NCBI GenBank assembly: GCA_018610125.1
Contig: JAHEOI010000288.1
Span: 1 to 8,896, forward strand
Reading direction: 5' to 3'
Length of the DNA stretch: 8,896 nt
From: Verrucomicrobiota bacterium
Lineage (GTDB): Bacteria; Verrucomicrobiota; Verrucomicrobiia; Limisphaerales; JAHEOI01
Of this stretch, positions 7,041-8,896 are shown piece by piece; the stretch's first letter is position 1, and every line of letters begins with the position of its first letter. A program made the position numbers and the translations under genes. The notes under the pieces are model-generated. The model saw only the letters and a program-made list of their open reading frames with translations, had not been told where the DNA came from and did no database searches.

Positions 7041-7083
7041 TACTTAAAGAACAAAACCCGATGGTTCCGTTTTATCAAGCAAA

Positions 7084-8631
7084 CTAATCGATCGCCTTCA
7101 TCGGGAACAACTCCGATGGCTCATGCTCCCGCTTCAAAAGCCCCCGCATCTTGTCCACGATGTCCGGGTGCTCTTCGGAGATATCGTTTCGCTCGGCAAC
7201 GTCCCACTCCAGATTGTAAAGCTCCATTTCCATGTTCCCGCGTCGGATATTGCGTCGCACCGCCTTCCACTTCCCTTGCCAGACAGCTTGCTTTCCGCCA
7301 TATCCGTAAAACTCCCGGTAAAGGAACGGCCGCTTCGGCTGCTCGCTACCTTGCAACGTCGGGGCGAAACTGATGCCATCCACATTCTGAGGGGTCGCTC
7401 CGTCAGCCCCGATCAGCTCCAGCAAGGTCGGGATCCAATCCTCAAACCCAGTGATCCGGCGGCTTTTCGTCCCCGGCTCGACCCGACCCAACCAGCGGAC
7501 AATCATCGGCACCCGCACACCGCCTTCGTAAATCTCGCCTTTCAATCCTTTCAGCATCCCATTGGACTCGAAGAAATAGCTGTCACTCCCGCCGAGACGG
7601 TCAAAGGTCGGCCCATTATCCGAGGTGAACACCACAATGGTTTCCTTCGAGAGCCCAAGTTCCTTTAGCAGCTCCATCAGGCGTCCGACCTTTCGATCCA
7701 TCCGGCTGACCATTGCGGCGTAGGCTGCCCGCGGCGCGTAATGCGGCGAGTAGCCATGCCCGCCGGTATAGGGTGGATCCGGCCACTCTCCTTTATACTT
7801 CGCCAGGGAGCTATCCGGCACATGCAATGCCAAGTGCGGCACGATAGTCGGATAATAGAGAAAGAACGGTCGGTCCTGGTGCTTGCGAACGAAGTCGAGC
7901 GCTTGTTCAAAAATTCGGTCCGGACCGTAGTCACTCCCTTGAAACCGCTCATAGCTCTCCGGGTCGGTCGGATCTGCCCCCTCGGGCATATTTTCATGGC
8001 CATTGAGCGGCGGATTGTTTTTCAGATCGACGCGGCCGTCGTCATCGATAAGGTAACCGGGATAATAGCTATGGGCGTGCCGCTGGTCATTGTAGCCAAA
8101 AAAGCGATCGAATCCCTGGTTGAGCGGGTCGCCTTTCGACCCGGGATACCCAAGCCCCCACTTGCCGAAAGCACCGCAAGCATACCCTCGCTCTTGGAGC
8201 AGCTCGGCCAGTGTCACTGTGCCATTGGGAATGGGCTCCTGCCCGTTTTTGGCCGGTTTATTGGATCGAATATAGGCATGTCCAGGATGCCTTCCGGTCA
8301 TAAGCACACATCGTGACGGCGCGCACACCGGCGAACCGCTGTAATGGCGGAGAAACCGCATGCCCTGCGACGCGAGCTTATCCACATTCGGCGTCCGGAT
8401 CTTATCCTGCCCATAGCATCCCAGTTCGGCGTAACCGAGATCATCGGCGACGATGAAAACGATGTTCGGTCGGCTTGCCTTCGATTCGGCCGCCCCAACC
8501 GGCATAGCGAGCGATGCCAAGAGCAAGGCAATGCAGAGTGTCAACGCCCGGCTTTTTCTCTCCTCGCAGGACGGTTTCCCACTTCGCCCGAAACCGGCTC
8601 CGGTGAAGGTCGGTCCTCGAGGTAAGCGCAT
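7084..8631 (-). CDS. Exported sulfatase (Cys-type, formylglycine-dependent)
   Basis: From the ATG at 8631 the protein is 515 residues. A hydrophobic signal segment (about 30-48, ending PVGAA) predicts export. The sulfatase core follows: RPNIVFIVADDLGY (54-67, metal-binding Asp63/Asp64), CAPSRCVLMTGR (103-114, the C-x-P-S-R signature whose Cys103 is converted to formylglycine), GKWGLG (156-161), PHLALH (265-270) and TSDNGP (336-341, metal-binding Asp338/Asn339). The overall pattern resembles arylsulfatase A and GalNAc-6-sulfatase families; the true sulfate ester is unknown. An upstream in-frame ATG at 8718 would add 29 residues, but it falls at the predicted transcription start of a promoter at 8726-8755, so the inner start is preferred. 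A TTG near residue 30, with GAGGAGA upstream, is a third possibility that would give a more ordinary short signal peptide. selD follows after 43 bp. Confidence 0.88.
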   Translation of the reverse strand: MRLPRGPTFTGAGFGRSGKPSCEERKSRALTLCIALLLASLAMPVGAAESKASRPNIVFIVADDLGYAELGCYGQDKIRTPNVDKLASQGMRFLRHYSGSPVCAPSRCVLMTGRHPGHAYIRSNKPAKNGQEPIPNGTVTLAELLQERGYACGAFGKWGLGYPGSKGDPLNQGFDRFFGYNDQRHAHSYYPGYLIDDDGRVDLKNNPPLNGHENMPEGADPTDPESYERFQGSDYGPDRIFEQALDFVRKHQDRPFFLYYPTIVPHLALHVPDSSLAKYKGEWPDPPYTGGHGYSPHYAPRAAYAAMVSRMDRKVGRLMELLKELGLSKETIVVFTSDNGPTFDRLGGSDSYFFESNGMLKGLKGEIYEGGVRVPMIVRWLGRVEPGTKSRRITGFEDWIPTLLELIGADGATPQNVDGISFAPTLQGSEQPKRPFLYREFYGYGGKQAVWQGKWKAVRRNIRRGNMEMELYNLEWDVAERNDISEEHPDIVDKMRGLLKREHEPSELFPMKAID

Positions 8632-8640
8632 CAAGCCCCA

Positions 8641-8668
8641 TGAAAACGGCGAATTTTCGGCCGTTTCA
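8641..8668 (-). promoter_or_regulatory. Possible leader hairpin or operator before the sulfatase gene
   Basis: On the minus strand TGAAACGGC and GCCGTTTTCA form an imperfect inverted repeat (one bulged A) around a 9-nt AT-rich centre. It lies between the predicted transcription start (about 8719) and the preferred start codon at 8631, so it could fold in the mRNA leader or bind a regulator. If translation starts at 8718 instead, it would be coding. Confidence 0.4.
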
Positions 8669-8725
8669 GTCGATGCCTCCACTTTGCGACAGCTCCAGAT
8701 AGGGATCGGTGAATTCATGCCAGAA

Positions 8726-8755
8726 TGTATACTCGAAAACCGGCTTTCCCGTCAA
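8726..8755 (-). promoter_or_regulatory. Sigma70-like promoter for the sulfatase (and perhaps selD)
   Basis: On the minus strand TTGACG (8755-8750) is followed after 18 bp by TATACA (8731-8726), both close to consensus. The predicted start of transcription is near 8719. It is the best promoter match I noticed in the window, and it could drive sulfatase-selD readthrough. Confidence 0.6.
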
Positions 8756-8787
8756 AAGCGAAGCATCAAGGACAAGCCGCTCCTCAT

Positions 8788-8896
8788 CCACTCCGCCACT
8801 CCGCCACTCGCCACTCCCCCTTTCACTCTCACTCTCAGTCTCCCTTTCACTTTCACTCCCCCTTTCACTCCCCCTCTCACTCTCACTCTCACTCTC
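8788..8896. repeat. Second pyrimidine-rich tandem repeat tract, running off the window
   Basis: The tract opens with about four copies of a CCACTCCG-type octamer (8788-8820) and passes into TTTCAC, CTCTCA and CCCCCT units to the window end. It shares the TTTCAC hexamer and CCCCCTTTCAC junctions with the tract at 2183-2272. It lies upstream of the sulfatase promoter and contains no gene. Confidence 0.85.

Noticed and set aside
7044..7072. Rho-independent terminator between the sulfatase and selD genes
   Set aside because: Only a weak AAAAC/GTTTT pairing is possible, without a GC-rich stem, so I do not call it.

Overview
This 8.9 kb window looks like chromosomal DNA of a Gram-negative-type bacterium: it encodes exported and membrane proteins, codon use is uniform, and base composition is moderately GC-rich by eye. 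I cannot name the lineage with confidence. The organism very probably uses selenocysteine, because one gene here needs an in-frame TGA to be read as selenocysteine.

The core (about 3466-7040) is a selenoneine biosynthesis locus. senA (minus, 3466-4800) encodes an EgtB-like non-haem iron enzyme. senB (plus, 5016-5972) encodes a selenosugar-forming glycosyltransferase. selD/senC (minus, 5982-7040) encodes selenide, water dikinase. The expected flow is selenide to selenophosphate (SelD), then a 1-selenosugar (SenB), then C-Se bond formation on hercynine (SenA) leading to selenoneine, the selenium analogue of ergothioneine. A hercynine-making EgtD is not in the window and must come from elsewhere. 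senA and senB diverge from a 215 bp intergenic region that carries several short palindromes. senB and selD converge with only 9 bp between their stop codons.

The most striking point is selD. Conventional ORF calling stops at a GTG at 6872 and gives a 296-residue protein without the catalytic N-terminus. Upstream, the frame runs through a TGA at 6978-6980 to an ATG at 7040. The restored segment carries the SelD catalytic motif with selenocysteine at the nucleophile position (SAGUAAK). A 6 bp stem with a 5-nt loop follows the TGA at the spacing expected of a bacterial SECIS element. The selenophosphate synthetase of this selenoneine locus is therefore probably itself a selenoprotein.

Flanking genes are all on the minus strand. 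On the right, an exported Cys-type sulfatase (7084-8631) ends 43 bp before selD and may be co-transcribed with it. On the left, 50 bp downstream of senA, is a membrane-anchored transglutaminase-like protein (2261-3415), followed by a roughly 500 bp non-coding stretch and a fused VTT/DUF547 membrane protein (96-1763). Two related pyrimidine-rich microsatellite tracts built on a TTTCAC hexamer lie at 2183-2272 and 8788-8896. The first contains the stop codon of the transglutaminase-like gene, and the second runs off the window. Positions 1-95, downstream of the VTT/DUF547 gene, show no gene and no clear terminator.
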